Source: an uncultured Gloeocapsa sp.
GTDB taxonomy: Bacteria; Cyanobacteriota; Cyanobacteriia; Cyanobacteriales; Gloeocapsaceae
Direction: 5' to 3'
Assembly (NCBI GenBank): GCA_937930495.1
Contig: CALGKL010000142.1
Coordinates: 1-6,123 of the forward strand
DNA: 6,123 nucleotides
Positions 1-5,520 of the stretch are shown here, in pieces. The translations under genes and the position numbers were made by a program. Position 1 is the first letter of the stretch. Every line of letters starts with the position of its first letter. A model generated the notes under the pieces. That model had not been told where the DNA came from, did no database searches, and saw only the letters and a list, made by a program, of their open reading frames with translations.

Positions 1-87
1 TTTGAGTCTTTGACTAATTTCATCTAAAGCTCCTTCCAGAGAGGGGCGAGTGGATAAAACATTGTGCCATTCTAACTGATTAATCAT
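1..87 (-). CDS. N-terminal fragment of a probable FIST-domain sensory protein (cut by window edge)
   Basis: Only the first 29 codons are in the window; the gene runs off the left edge. The ATG lies at 87-85 on the minus strand, with AAGGA (99-95) seven bases upstream, a good ribosome binding site. The visible peptide begins MINQLEWHN and continues with VLSTRPSLEGALDEI. From memory of the family, a Trp-x-x-(A/V)-(L/V)-S-T-x-P-S-L-E-x-A pattern at the very N-terminus resembles cyanobacterial FIST N-terminal domain proteins, thought to bind small ligands in signal transduction. That the gene is real is supported by the start, the RBS and the uninterrupted frame. The family call rests on a short stretch and is tentative. 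It is divergent from cp12, with 126 bp between the two starts. Confidence 0.55.
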   Translation of the reverse strand, partial: MINQLEWHNVLSTRPSLEGALDEISQRLK

Positions 88-213
88 ATTTTTTTCCTTT
101 AACCTTAGATTATTTTAGGGCGATTTTTAGGTAATATAAGCTAACTCAGACAAAATCGGTTAGGATGGAAATGGCATTCTCTAACATTTAAGACATAAAT
201 AATAAGAGGTATT

Positions 214-438
214 ATGAGCAATATCGAAGAAAAAATCGCCCAAGAGTTAAAACAGGCTAGAGAAATATGTAGTGTCGAAGGTAGTTCTTCTGCTGATTGT
301 GCTGCTGCTTGGGACGCTGTAGAAGAGCTACAAGCAGAAGCAGCCCACCAACGTCAAACTCAACCCACAAAAACCAATTTTGAAAAGTATTGTGATGCTA
401 ACCCCGACGCTGATGAATGTCGTCTTTACGATGACTAA
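214..438 (+). CDS. cp12: CP12, redox-responsive Calvin-cycle regulator
   Basis: CP12 is a small, largely disordered cytoplasmic protein. When oxidised it bridges glyceraldehyde-3-phosphate dehydrogenase and phosphoribulokinase into an inactive complex, shutting down the Calvin cycle in the dark; thioredoxin reduction in the light releases the enzymes. At 74 residues it has the usual family length. All key elements are visible: the N-terminal cysteine pair (C19, C29), the conserved core AWDAVEEL (32-39), the C-terminal pair (C60, C69) in YCDANPDADEC, and the acidic tail ending RLYDD, known in the family for insertion into the GAPDH active site. With both cysteine pairs present it should be a canonical, fully redox-competent form. 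The start is set by AAGAGGT at 204-210, just before the ATG. No terminator is evident after it, so transcription may continue into the DUF3177 gene 94 bp downstream. Confidence 0.96.
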   Translation: MSNIEEKIAQELKQAREICSVEGSSSADCAAAWDAVEELQAEAAHQRQTQPTKTNFEKYCDANPDADECRLYDD

Positions 439-532
439 GAAAAAGGCTGTTAACGGTTTAAATTGAGTTAAAATAGGGCAGTAGAAATCTCTCTAAAGGT
501 TTTTGCTGCTTATTATTTATTTTAATATCTCT

Positions 533-1144
533 ATGCCTAACCTTGAACAATTAGATCTAGTTTTTTTAGAGAAGTTGGTCTGGACTGATTATCGTCTGGC
601 GGTTATTTTTACAGTAATAGCACCTTTACTCATTTTGGTTTGGGCTTTTGTCGCTAAAAGTGAATGTGTCAAATGGTCATTGATTATCTATTGGCGGGTG
701 GCTAGTTTATTGATGATCACCGTTTATCTGATGATCGCTTCTTTTCCCTTTAGTTTTCTGACGGGGTTAGCTGCTCGTGTATTGATTCCCCTTTCTCTGT
801 GGTTTTGGCAAGATTTAAATGAGGAGATACGGGATTTACCGAAAAGCTTGTTTAAATTGGTCTTTAACTCCTGGCGGTGGGCTGTAACCGTCTATTGTAT
901 TCTCGGAGTGCTCTTGACTATTCCTTTTTTGAATTGTGCTTTTACTAGGGAAATGAAAGATATTCCCTACTGTCGAATTTGGTTACAACCACCTTGGGGT
1001 TATAAGGAGTTAATGCACCCTCAGGGAGATCCCGGTGTTTTAGGATTTTTCGGGATCATGGGGTTAACGGTTTATGTACTCTATTTCCTCTATTTTGTCT
1101 TTGTGCGTTTAGGTAAACAGGGAAGAACTGCTCTAGAGCCTTAG
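533..1144 (+). CDS. DUF3177 family integral membrane protein
   Basis: The function is unknown; I recognise the sequence pattern as the cyanobacterial DUF3177 family. The protein is 203 residues from the ATG at 533. Five hydrophobic segments fit membrane helices at about 21-41, 47-70, 74-93, 115-134 and 168-192. Family-like stretches are WTDYRLAV near the N-terminus, IIYWRVASLLMITVYLMI, ISLWFW-like LSLWFWQDLNEEI, SWRWAVTVY, a CRIWLQPPW segment, and a basic C-terminus VRLGKQGR. Positive-inside reasoning puts the C-terminus in the cytoplasm and the loop carrying C135 and C147 outside. The same frame opens further upstream at a TTG (503), which has AAAGG only three bases before it. I prefer the ATG because it places the conserved Trp-Thr-Asp-Tyr-Arg motif close to the start, as I recall in relatives, but the ATG has no clear ribosome binding site. 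It lies 94 bp after cp12 on the same strand. Confidence 0.85.
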   Translation: MPNLEQLDLVFLEKLVWTDYRLAVIFTVIAPLLILVWAFVAKSECVKWSLIIYWRVASLLMITVYLMIASFPFSFLTGLAARVLIPLSLWFWQDLNEEIRDLPKSLFKLVFNSWRWAVTVYCILGVLLTIPFLNCAFTREMKDIPYCRIWLQPPWGYKELMHPQGDPGVLGFFGIMGLTVYVLYFLYFVFVRLGKQGRTALEP

Positions 1145-1148
1145 AATA

Positions 1149-1200
1149 TTCTCAATTGTTTTTGGTTGTTTATTATTGACTATCAAAAGCAATCTGAGAA
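1149..1200. terminator. Long hairpin between convergent genes, probable bidirectional terminator
   Basis: Left arm 1149-1164 (TTCTCAATTGTTTTTG) pairs with right arm 1184-1200. This gives 16 base pairs, one of them G-U, with a single bulged C at 1194 and a loop of about 19 bases. It sits exactly between the end of the DUF3177 gene (1144) and the end of metF (1203), so it can serve both strands. The stem is AT-rich and the following T-tract is weak in both directions, so it may slow or protect 3' ends rather than act as a strong intrinsic terminator. Confidence 0.6.
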
Positions 1201-1202
1201 GT

Positions 1203-2081
1203 TTAAATACCTGCTAAATCAAGGATCTCAGGGATAAGCTCCTCTTTTTTAACCGCCATCATATGGACGCCCTGACAGATATCTTTGGCGATTTTTACTT
1301 GTTCAGCGGCGATTTTAATCCCTTCTTGGAGGGGGTCAGCGGCTTTTTCGAGACGTTCAATGGTACTTTCGGGAATATCCACACCAGGGACGTAACGATT
1401 AATGAAACGGGCATTTTTAGCCGATTTTAGTAAAAAAATACCCGCTAGAATAGGTTTACCATAGCTAGAGGCAATTTGAGTCATAAACTTATCTAATCGC
1501 TCAAAATCGGTGATTAGTTGACTTTGGAAAAATTCCGCTCCTGCTTGAATTTTTTGCTCAAACCTTTTTTGCAAACTCGACCAACTTTTGAGTTGGGGGT
1601 CGATCGCTCCGCCGGGAAATAAGTCTGGGCTTCCGTCGGGTAGGGGGTTTTGGTTGATGTCCACACCCCGATTAAGGTTGTTGATCAAGCGGATTAATCT
1701 GACGGATTCTAACTCGAAAACTGCTTTAGCTTCTTGATGATCGCCGGCTTTGACTGGATCGCCAGTAAGGGCAAGAATATTATGGACACCTAATGCTGAT
1801 GCTCCGAGGAGGTCAGATTGTAGGGCGATGGAGTTGCGATCGCGACAGGTGATTTGACAGATGGGCTCGATTCCTGCTTGTTTTAAGAGGACACAAGATA
1901 CTAAAGATGACATTCGCATTACTGCGCGACTACCATCGGTTACATTCAAGCCATGGACTCTAGAGTGTAAGAGTTTAGCGACACTGAGCATATGGGTTGG
2001 ATCAGCACCTTTGGGAGGGGCGACTTCTGCGGTAACGAGAAATTCTCCTTGAGCGATCGCTTGACGAAATTTATTAGACAT
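1203..2081 (-). CDS. metF: Methylenetetrahydrofolate reductase
   Basis: The enzyme reduces 5,10-methylenetetrahydrofolate to 5-methyltetrahydrofolate with FAD, supplying the methyl group for methionine synthesis in the cytoplasm. From the ATG at 2081 it is 292 residues, close to the single-domain bacterial length, without the C-terminal regulatory domain of eukaryotic enzymes. The N-terminal TAEVAPPKG holds E19, equivalent to the catalytic Glu of the E. coli SFEFFPPR motif. LTGDPVKAGDH (from about residue 105) carries the conserved flavin/folate Asp (D108). FFQSQLITDFERL matches the ITQFFFD strand with its substrate Gln. The reductant is not evident from sequence. An in-frame ATG at 2111 would add 10 residues and overlap trpS by 26 bp. 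I prefer 2081 because it gives the usual N-terminus (MxNKFRQA-like) and lies 4 bp after the trpS stop. It is probably co-transcribed with trpS. Confidence 0.9.
   Translation of the reverse strand: MSNKFRQAIAQGEFLVTAEVAPPKGADPTHMLSVAKLLHSRVHGLNVTDGSRAVMRMSSLVSCVLLKQAGIEPICQITCRDRNSIALQSDLLGASALGVHNILALTGDPVKAGDHQEAKAVFELESVRLIRLINNLNRGVDINQNPLPDGSPDLFPGGAIDPQLKSWSSLQKRFEQKIQAGAEFFQSQLITDFERLDKFMTQIASSYGKPILAGIFLLKSAKNARFINRYVPGVDIPESTIERLEKAADPLQEGIKIAAEQVKIAKDICQGVHMMAVKKEELIPEILDLAGI
1836..1843. repeat. HIP1 octamer GCGATCGC (inside metF)
   Basis: This is a perfect copy of the highly iterated palindrome found at great excess in many cyanobacterial genomes. It lies within the metF coding sequence and marks the cyanobacterial origin of the window. 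Confidence 0.9.
2053..2060. repeat. HIP1 octamer GCGATCGC (5' end of metF)
   Basis: A second perfect HIP1 palindrome, near the start of metF, where it encodes the Ala-Ile-Ala of RQAIAQG. Confidence 0.9.
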
Positions 2082-2085
2082 TTTC

Positions 2086-3093
2086 TCAACTGGGTAAATA
2101 CCCCAGGGCATTTTTAACTTTCGTGAGGGTTTGATTAGCTACCGTACTAGCTTTAGTTGCGCCTTGTTTTAAAATATTATCTAGATAGGTCTGCTCAGCT
2201 CTAATGCTGTAATATTTACTTTGAATTGGTCGCAACGTTTCAATAATTGTTTCGATTAACAGGGGTTTGAACTGTCCCCAACCCATGTCTTGGCATTCAT
2301 TAATTACCTCGGTTTTGGATTTTTGAGAGAGTATTCTATAAAGTGTTAATAGATTATCACATTCGGGACGTTCAGGATCATCAAACCACAACCCTTTAAT
2401 CGGATCTGTTTTCGCTTTTTTGATTTTTTTCTCGATTAATTCGGGTGAATCTAATAAATTAATCCTACTCCAGTCAGAGGGATCAGATTTAGACATTTTC
2501 TTTGTACCATCGGTAATGCTCATAATTCTTGCCCCTTCTTCACGAATGAGAGGGTTAGGCATTTTCAGTACTGGTGCTTCTGGAGTAGCAAATTTATCGT
2601 TAAATCTAACCACAAGATCACGAGTTAATTCCAGGTGTTGTTTTTGATCTTCCCCTACTGGCACTAAATCTGCCTCATAGAGAAGAATATCAGCCGCCAT
2701 CAAAACCGGATAATCTAATAAACCTACGCTGACATTTTCTCCCTGTTTAATCGCTTTTTCTTTAAACTGAATCATCCTCTCTAACCAATTCAGAGGTGTA
2801 ATACAGTTAAGTAACCAAGCCAATTCACAATGGGCGCTGATCTGGGATTGGACAAAAATAGTCGAGTATTCTAAAGAAATACCACAAGCGAGATAGAGAG
2901 CGGCGATCGTATAGGTATCTTCGGCCAGGGTAGTAGGATCATGGGGAACAGTAATGGCGTGCAAATCAACTACACAAAAGAAGTTATCGTATTCTTCTTG
3001 ACTTTCAACCCAGTTACGAATCGCGCCTAAATAGTTACCCAAATGTAAATTACCTGTTGGCTGTACCCCTGAGAGGACTCTTTTTTTATTCAT
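2086..3093 (-). CDS. trpS: Tryptophanyl-tRNA synthetase
   Basis: This class I aminoacyl-tRNA synthetase activates tryptophan with ATP and charges tRNA-Trp in the cytoplasm. At 335 residues it matches the bacterial length. Visible signatures are GVQPTGNLHLGNYLGA (9-24) with the HIGH-type motif HLGN (17-20), DLHAITVP (43-50), the MAADILLYEADLVPVGEDQ region (132-150) forming the Trp/ATP pocket, QKQHLELTRD, and the KMSKS loop (199-203) preceded by TDGTK. The C-terminus has the usual helical anticodon-binding region ending near ALGYLPS. The ATG at 3093 precedes NKKRVLSG, the normal family N-terminus; the upstream ACAAGA is a weak ribosome binding site. A 116 bp gap separates it from the HINT gene upstream and only 4 bp separates its stop from metF, so trpS and metF are probably one transcript. 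Confidence 0.97.
   Translation of the reverse strand: MNKKRVLSGVQPTGNLHLGNYLGAIRNWVESQEEYDNFFCVVDLHAITVPHDPTTLAEDTYTIAALYLACGISLEYSTIFVQSQISAHCELAWLLNCITPLNWLERMIQFKEKAIKQGENVSVGLLDYPVLMAADILLYEADLVPVGEDQKQHLELTRDLVVRFNDKFATPEAPVLKMPNPLIREEGARIMSITDGTKKMSKSDPSDWSRINLLDSPELIEKKIKKAKTDPIKGLWFDDPERPECDNLLTLYRILSQKSKTEVINECQDMGWGQFKPLLIETIIETLRPIQSKYYSIRAEQTYLDNILKQGATKASTVANQTLTKVKNALGYLPS
2090..2106 (-). promoter_or_regulatory. Hairpin at the trpS stop / metF start junction
   Basis: On the minus strand CTGGGGTATTTACCCAG folds as CTGGGT/ACCCAG with one bulged G and a four-base loop. It ends one base before the trpS stop codon (2088-2086) and eight bases before the metF ATG (2081-2079), where a ribosome binding site would sit. 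Ribosomes finishing trpS would melt it, so it could couple metF translation to trpS. The pairing is seen; the role is inferred. Confidence 0.4.
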
Positions 3094-3209
3094 TCTTGTT
3101 TTTTTCAGTGATGATAATCAGATTTAACTTTGCAACCAGAAGATATACAGATTGTCGAATGAGGCGAGATCGAAACATTAATTCCCCATTCTCTCTCACC
3201 TGAGATTCT

Positions 3210-3551
3210 TCAACCGGGGGGCCAAGTCATTTGACGTCCACCTAGAATATGTATGTGTAGATGATAGACGGTTTGACCGCCTAATTCGCCGTTATTAATC
3301 ACAACGCGATAACCATCGCTTAATCCTTGTTCTTGGGCTATTTTAGGGATACAGAGCAGTAGATGACCTAATAGTGCTTGATCTGACGGTGTAACGTCAT
3401 CTAGCTTAGCTATAACTTTTTTAGGGATAACCAGGATGTGAGTAGGTGCTTGGGGGTTAATGTCTTTAAAAGCGATCGCCAGGTCATCTTCATAGACGAT
3501 GGTAGCGGGGATTTCTCGATCAATGATTTTGGTAAATATGGTTTCACTCAT
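3210..3551 (-). CDS. HINT-type histidine triad (HIT) nucleotide-binding hydrolase
   Basis: HINT proteins are small dimeric hydrolases that cleave nucleoside phosphoramidates and aminoacyl-adenylate-like AMP conjugates; the physiological substrate in bacteria is uncertain. The 113-residue length is typical. Features in order are the N-terminal TIFTKIIDREIPATIVYEDD, the APTHILVIPKK strand with H38, the VINNGELGGQTVYH segment, and the histidine triad HLHIHIL, with H97, H99 (expected nucleophile) and H101. The C-terminal GGRQMTWPPG, with its Trp-Pro-Pro-Gly end, is characteristic of the HINT branch rather than the Fhit or GalT branches. The ATG at 3551 begins the usual SETIF sequence but has no clear Shine-Dalgarno. 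It starts 13 bp after the fni stop on the same strand, so it probably relies on co-transcription or coupling with fni. Confidence 0.94.
   Translation of the reverse strand: MSETIFTKIIDREIPATIVYEDDLAIAFKDINPQAPTHILVIPKKVIAKLDDVTPSDQALLGHLLLCIPKIAQEQGLSDGYRVVINNGELGGQTVYHLHIHILGGRQMTWPPG
3472..3479. repeat. HIP1 octamer GCGATCGC (inside the HINT gene)
   Basis: A third perfect HIP1 palindrome, within the HINT coding sequence, where it encodes part of LAIAFKD. Single-mismatch relatives occur elsewhere, for example around 1609-1616. Confidence 0.9.
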
Positions 3552-3564
3552 AGATTATTAATTA

Positions 3565-4596
3565 TTAAGCTACTATCTCCTGTAGAGCTTCTGATTCTTT
3601 TAGTTCATTTATGGTACTATTTCCCGTACAAAATAGCACCGTGGTCAATTCAGCGATAAGTAATTGTACTAATTCTTCCAGAGTTTCGCTAGATTCGGCC
3701 GCGGCTTTGAGGAAAGGTTGAGCCATTCCCGCCAAATCAGCGCCTAGGGCGATGGCTTTAGCTATTTCTAGACCATTGCGTAACCCTCCCGAAGCGATTA
3801 GGGGTATTTCGCTATTGATTTCCCGAATGGCTAAGAGACAATTAGCCGTTGGTAATCCCCATTCAGCAAAAGTTTCTCCTAAGCGACGTCCGAGGTTATC
3901 CGTAGCCCTTTGACTTTCTACTTTTGCCCAGGATGTTCCTCCCGTTCCGGCTACATCTATAGCCTTTACCCCGGCGTTGATTAATTTTTCAGCCATTGGT
4001 CCGGAAATCCCATTCCCTACCTCTTTAACGATTATTGGTATGGAGGTACTCCAGCACAAATTGCTGATTTTGTCAAGGATTCCCCGAAAATTGGTATCTC
4101 CTTGGGCTTGTACGGCTTCTTGCAAAGGATTCAAGTGTAAAATCAACCCATCAGCTTGTAAAGTTTCGACTATTTGGACACATTCTTTGACCCCATAATC
4201 ATAATTCAGCTGTACGGCACCTAAATTAGCATAGAGAGGGATATCGGGAGCGACCTCGCGCACAGAGAAGGTATTAGCTACCTCTGGCTTTTCCAGCAGC
4301 ACTCTTTGAGAACCAACCCCCATGGCTAGTTTATACTTTTGAGCGATTGCTGCTAGACGAAGATTGATTATTCTGGCTTGTTCTGTCCCACCGGTCATCG
4401 AAGAAATCAGCAGAGGTGCACCCAATTCGTGCTCTAAAAATTTAGTGGTTAAATCGATTTGGGAGCGATTTATTTCTGGTAAACAACAGTGGACAAAATG
4501 ATAACGTTCTAACCCATTGGTCAGATGTCGAAATTGTACGTCTTCTTCCAGACAGATGCGTAGGTGGTCTGCTTTGCGCGCAAAGGTGTTACTCAT
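3565..4596 (-). CDS. fni: Type 2 isopentenyl-diphosphate delta-isomerase (FMN-dependent)
   Basis: This enzyme interconverts isopentenyl and dimethylallyl diphosphate, using reduced FMN and Mg2+. It balances precursors for carotenoids, phytol and quinones made through the MEP pathway. At 343 residues it has the standard length. Motifs in order are RKADHL (7-12), LLISSMTGG (62-70), AMGVGSQR (91-98), LYANLGA (121-127), [11 protein letters not shown] (153-163) with the Gln/Glu expected to bind Mg2+ and diphosphate (Q159, E160), [11 protein letters not shown] (188-198) with K191, [11 protein letters not shown] (214-224) and the FMN-phosphate loop [20 protein letters not shown] (267-286). The protein is unrelated in fold to the type 1 Idi of E. 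coli. The start at 4596 is supported by GAGGG at 4603-4599, just upstream. It leads the minus-strand block and is followed 13 bp later by the HINT gene. Confidence 0.96.
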   Translation of the reverse strand: MSNTFARKADHLRICLEEDVQFRHLTNGLERYHFVHCCLPEINRSQIDLTTKFLEHELGAPLLISSMTGGTEQARIINLRLAAIAQKYKLAMGVGSQRVLLEKPEVANTFSVREVAPDIPLYANLGAVQLNYDYGVKECVQIVETLQADGLILHLNPLQEAVQAQGDTNFRGILDKISNLCWSTSIPIIVKEVGNGISGPMAEKLINAGVKAIDVAGTGGTSWAKVESQRATDNLGRRLGETFAEWGLPTANCLLAIREINSEIPLIASGGLRNGLEIAKAIALGADLAGMAQPFLKAAAESSETLEELVQLLIAELTTVLFCTGNSTINELKESEALQEIVA

Positions 4597-4638
4597 GACC
4601 CTCGATTGATAGACAACGGTTGAAGCCTTTAGAGAACT

Positions 4639-4667
4639 AGAGTATCACAATTTTTGTCTTGTACCAA
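4639..4667 (-). promoter_or_regulatory. Candidate sigma70-type promoter for fni
   Basis: Read on the minus strand, TTGGTA (4667-4662) and TACTCT (4644-4639) are 17 bp apart and lie about 45 bp upstream of the fni start codon. Each box is an imperfect match. The spacing, the location and the lack of a better candidate are the support. The -35 box overlaps the left arm of the inverted repeat at 4665-4713. Confidence 0.35.
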
Positions 4668-4713
4668 GGACCTTGTTTTTTTGACTTTAATTTGTTATCA
4701 TTAAAGGTCCTTG
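4665..4713. repeat. Perfect 10-bp inverted repeat around the rpsF promoter region
   Basis: CAAGGACCTT (4665-4674) is an exact reverse complement of AAGGTCCTTG (4704-4713), with 29 bases between the arms. Each arm is itself nearly palindromic (CAAGGACCTTG at 4665-4675). The repeat frames the candidate -35 and -10 boxes of rpsF and touches the candidate -35 of fni. It could be a protein-binding operator. If transcription starts farther upstream, it could instead be an RNA stem in the rpsF leader. Confidence 0.6.
4673..4701 (+). promoter_or_regulatory. Candidate sigma70-type promoter for rpsF
   Basis: TTGTTT (4673-4678) and TATCAT (4696-4701) are separated by 17 bp, which would place the start of transcription near 4708, about 50 bases before the rpsF ATG. 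A better -35 match, TTGACT at 4681-4686, is only 9 bp from the -10 box and so does not pair with it. The boxes are imperfect and the call is from sequence only. Confidence 0.4.
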
Positions 4714-4749
4714 CTTACTCAATGAGAAAGCCATTCTGTCCACAAGGAG
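4708..4749 (+). promoter_or_regulatory. rpsF leader with Shine-Dalgarno and possible sequestering stem
   Basis: The rpsF ribosome binding site AAGGAG (4744-4749) lies nine bases before the ATG and is the strongest in the window. CAAGGA (4743-4748), which includes it, is an exact complement of TCCTTG (4708-4713). Between them CTTACTCAATGAGAAAG (4714-4730) can form a small stem of two 3-bp segments around an A-A mismatch. Folding of the 4708-4748 stem would hide the ribosome binding site. The same TCCTTG is also part of the right arm of the upstream inverted repeat, so the two pairings exclude each other. Confidence 0.4.
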
Positions 4750-4758
4750 AATTAATCA

Positions 4759-5211
4759 ATGACCCAAGCTTACGAAATGATGTACATATTGCGCCCTAAT
4801 TTATTAGAGGAGCAAATCAACGAAGCTGTGACCAAGTATCGCAATTTACTTACCGAACAGGGTGCAACAGATATTAAAGTCAAGTTTTGGGGAAGACGTC
4901 GTTTAGCCTATCCCATCGCTAAACATCAAGAGGGTATTTACATTTTAATGTATTATCAGGGCGACGGTCAGCAAGTAGCCGTAGTGGAGCGTGCGATGCG
5001 TTTTAGTGAAGATGTGATCCGCTATTTGACGATCAAGCTTGAGCAATTACCAGAATTGTCAGAAGATTCTTTCCCAGAATTCCCTAAAGCGACTCGCCCA
5101 ACTCGCGAAGTACAATCAGAGGATGAACAGCCACCTCAAATCGCTCCTGAAGTAGTAGAGAAGGAAGTAACCGAGGAACAACAAGACGCTCCTGAAGCGA
5201 TCGAAGCTTAA
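4759..5211 (+). CDS. rpsF: 30S ribosomal protein S6
   Basis: S6 binds 16S rRNA together with S18 in the platform of the small ribosomal subunit. The conserved ferredoxin-like domain occupies about residues 1-97. It shows [11 protein letters not shown] at the N-terminus, the basic [18 protein letters not shown] (44-61), and [18 protein letters not shown] (78-95), with the rRNA- and S18-facing basic residues. The total of 150 residues is longer than the core domain. After about residue 98 comes a low-complexity acidic tail with 15 Asp/Glu against 4 Lys/Arg from residue 101 on, rich in Pro and Gln. The start is fixed by AAGGAG nine bases upstream. No rpsR follows; the gene stands alone and ends at a strong terminator, so S6 and S18 are not co-transcribed here. 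Confidence 0.97.
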   Translation: MTQAYEMMYILRPNLLEEQINEAVTKYRNLLTEQGATDIKVKFWGRRRLAYPIAKHQEGIYILMYYQGDGQQVAVVERAMRFSEDVIRYLTIKLEQLPELSEDSFPEFPKATRPTREVQSEDEQPPQIAPEVVEKEVTEEQQDAPEAIEA

Positions 5212-5222
5212 AATATACTCAA

Positions 5223-5254
5223 CCCCGCACTTTTAGTGACGGGGCTTTTTGTTT
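5223..5254 (+). terminator. Rho-independent terminator of rpsF
   Basis: CCCCGCACT (5223-5231) pairs with AGTG (5235-5238) and CGGGG (5240-5244). This makes a nine-bp GC-rich stem with one bulged A (5239) and a three-base loop, followed by CTTTTTGTTT. It starts 11 bases after the rpsF stop and is the clearest intrinsic terminator in the window. Confidence 0.93.
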
Positions 5255-5263
5255 CTACATTTT

Positions 5264-5446
5264 CTACGAGGTTTTTTCATCAGGAAAAACTTGCTCAAAC
5301 TCTTCGATCAACTCATCTAACTCTTCGAGAGCTTGATTGATATCTAGACGTAAAGCACCGAGATTAGGTTTTTCTAGTAATTTAACTAAATATTCCCGTT
5401 TGTTGGTGATAGCTGTAAATCTTTCGACTAATTCGGTTTTATTCAT
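5264..5446 (-). CDS. Small conserved-looking helical protein of unknown function
   Basis: I do not recognise a named family. The 60-residue product begins MNKTELVERFTAITNKREYLVKL and has a central EKPNLGALRLDINQALEELDELIEEF, ending in an acidic, charged tail. It looks like two amphipathic helices (about 3-25 and 34-53) joined by a KPNLGALR turn, a helical-hairpin or short coiled-coil arrangement. There is no signal peptide, membrane segment or cysteine. The composition is strongly charged and soluble, which supports a real protein over a chance frame, and I have a weak memory of similar short proteins in other cyanobacteria. The upstream region has no clear Shine-Dalgarno. It converges on rpsF, with the rpsF terminator ten bases beyond its stop, and is divergent from the DUF2854 gene, sharing a 74 bp intergenic region with it. 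Confidence 0.75.
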   Translation of the reverse strand: MNKTELVERFTAITNKREYLVKLLEKPNLGALRLDINQALEELDELIEEFEQVFPDEKTS

Positions 5447-5520
5447 ATTATTTTTCGGCGATGAAAGTAAGCTCTAAGCTCTAGAATAAATAATATTGTA
5501 CTTTTTTGACAAGATTATCA

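Noticed and set aside
159..185. GTTAG/CTAAC inverted repeat with an inner AATG/CATT upstream of cp12
   Set aside because: The arms are only five and four bases in AT-rich DNA and do not form a continuous stem; expected by chance.
1861..2052. Plus-strand open frame opposite metF
   Set aside because: It lies entirely within the well-supported metF gene, has no ribosome binding site and its product resembles no family.
2082..2111. metF starting at the upstream ATG (2111)
   Set aside because: It would overlap trpS by 26 bp and add ten residues that do not look like the family N-terminus; the ATG at 2081 fits better, though neither has a strong ribosome binding site.
3094..3209. The 116 bp gap between the HINT gene and trpS as a site for a small RNA, T-box or terminator
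   Set aside because: Only a five-base TCTCA/TGAGA palindrome with a two-base loop was seen (3194-3205). There is no GC-rich stem with T-tract, no T-box-like sequence and no convincing promoter pair.
3977..4198. Plus-strand open frame opposite fni
   Set aside because: It is antisense to conserved fni motifs and its product shows no recognisable features.
4681..4701. TTGACT with TATCAT as the rpsF promoter
   Set aside because: The boxes are 9 bp apart, far too close; TTGTTT at 4673 gives the right 17 bp spacing.
4703..4758. Classical S6-S18 binding motif with a conserved CCG in a stem bulge
   Set aside because: No CCG is present in the rpsF leader, so the known motif cannot be claimed. Only the alternative Shine-Dalgarno pairing is reported.
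5506..5511. TTGACA as a -35 box before the DUF2854 gene
   Set aside because: It lies only 10 bases before the chosen ATG, so the matching -10 and transcription start would fall inside the gene, and no -10-like sequence is found there.
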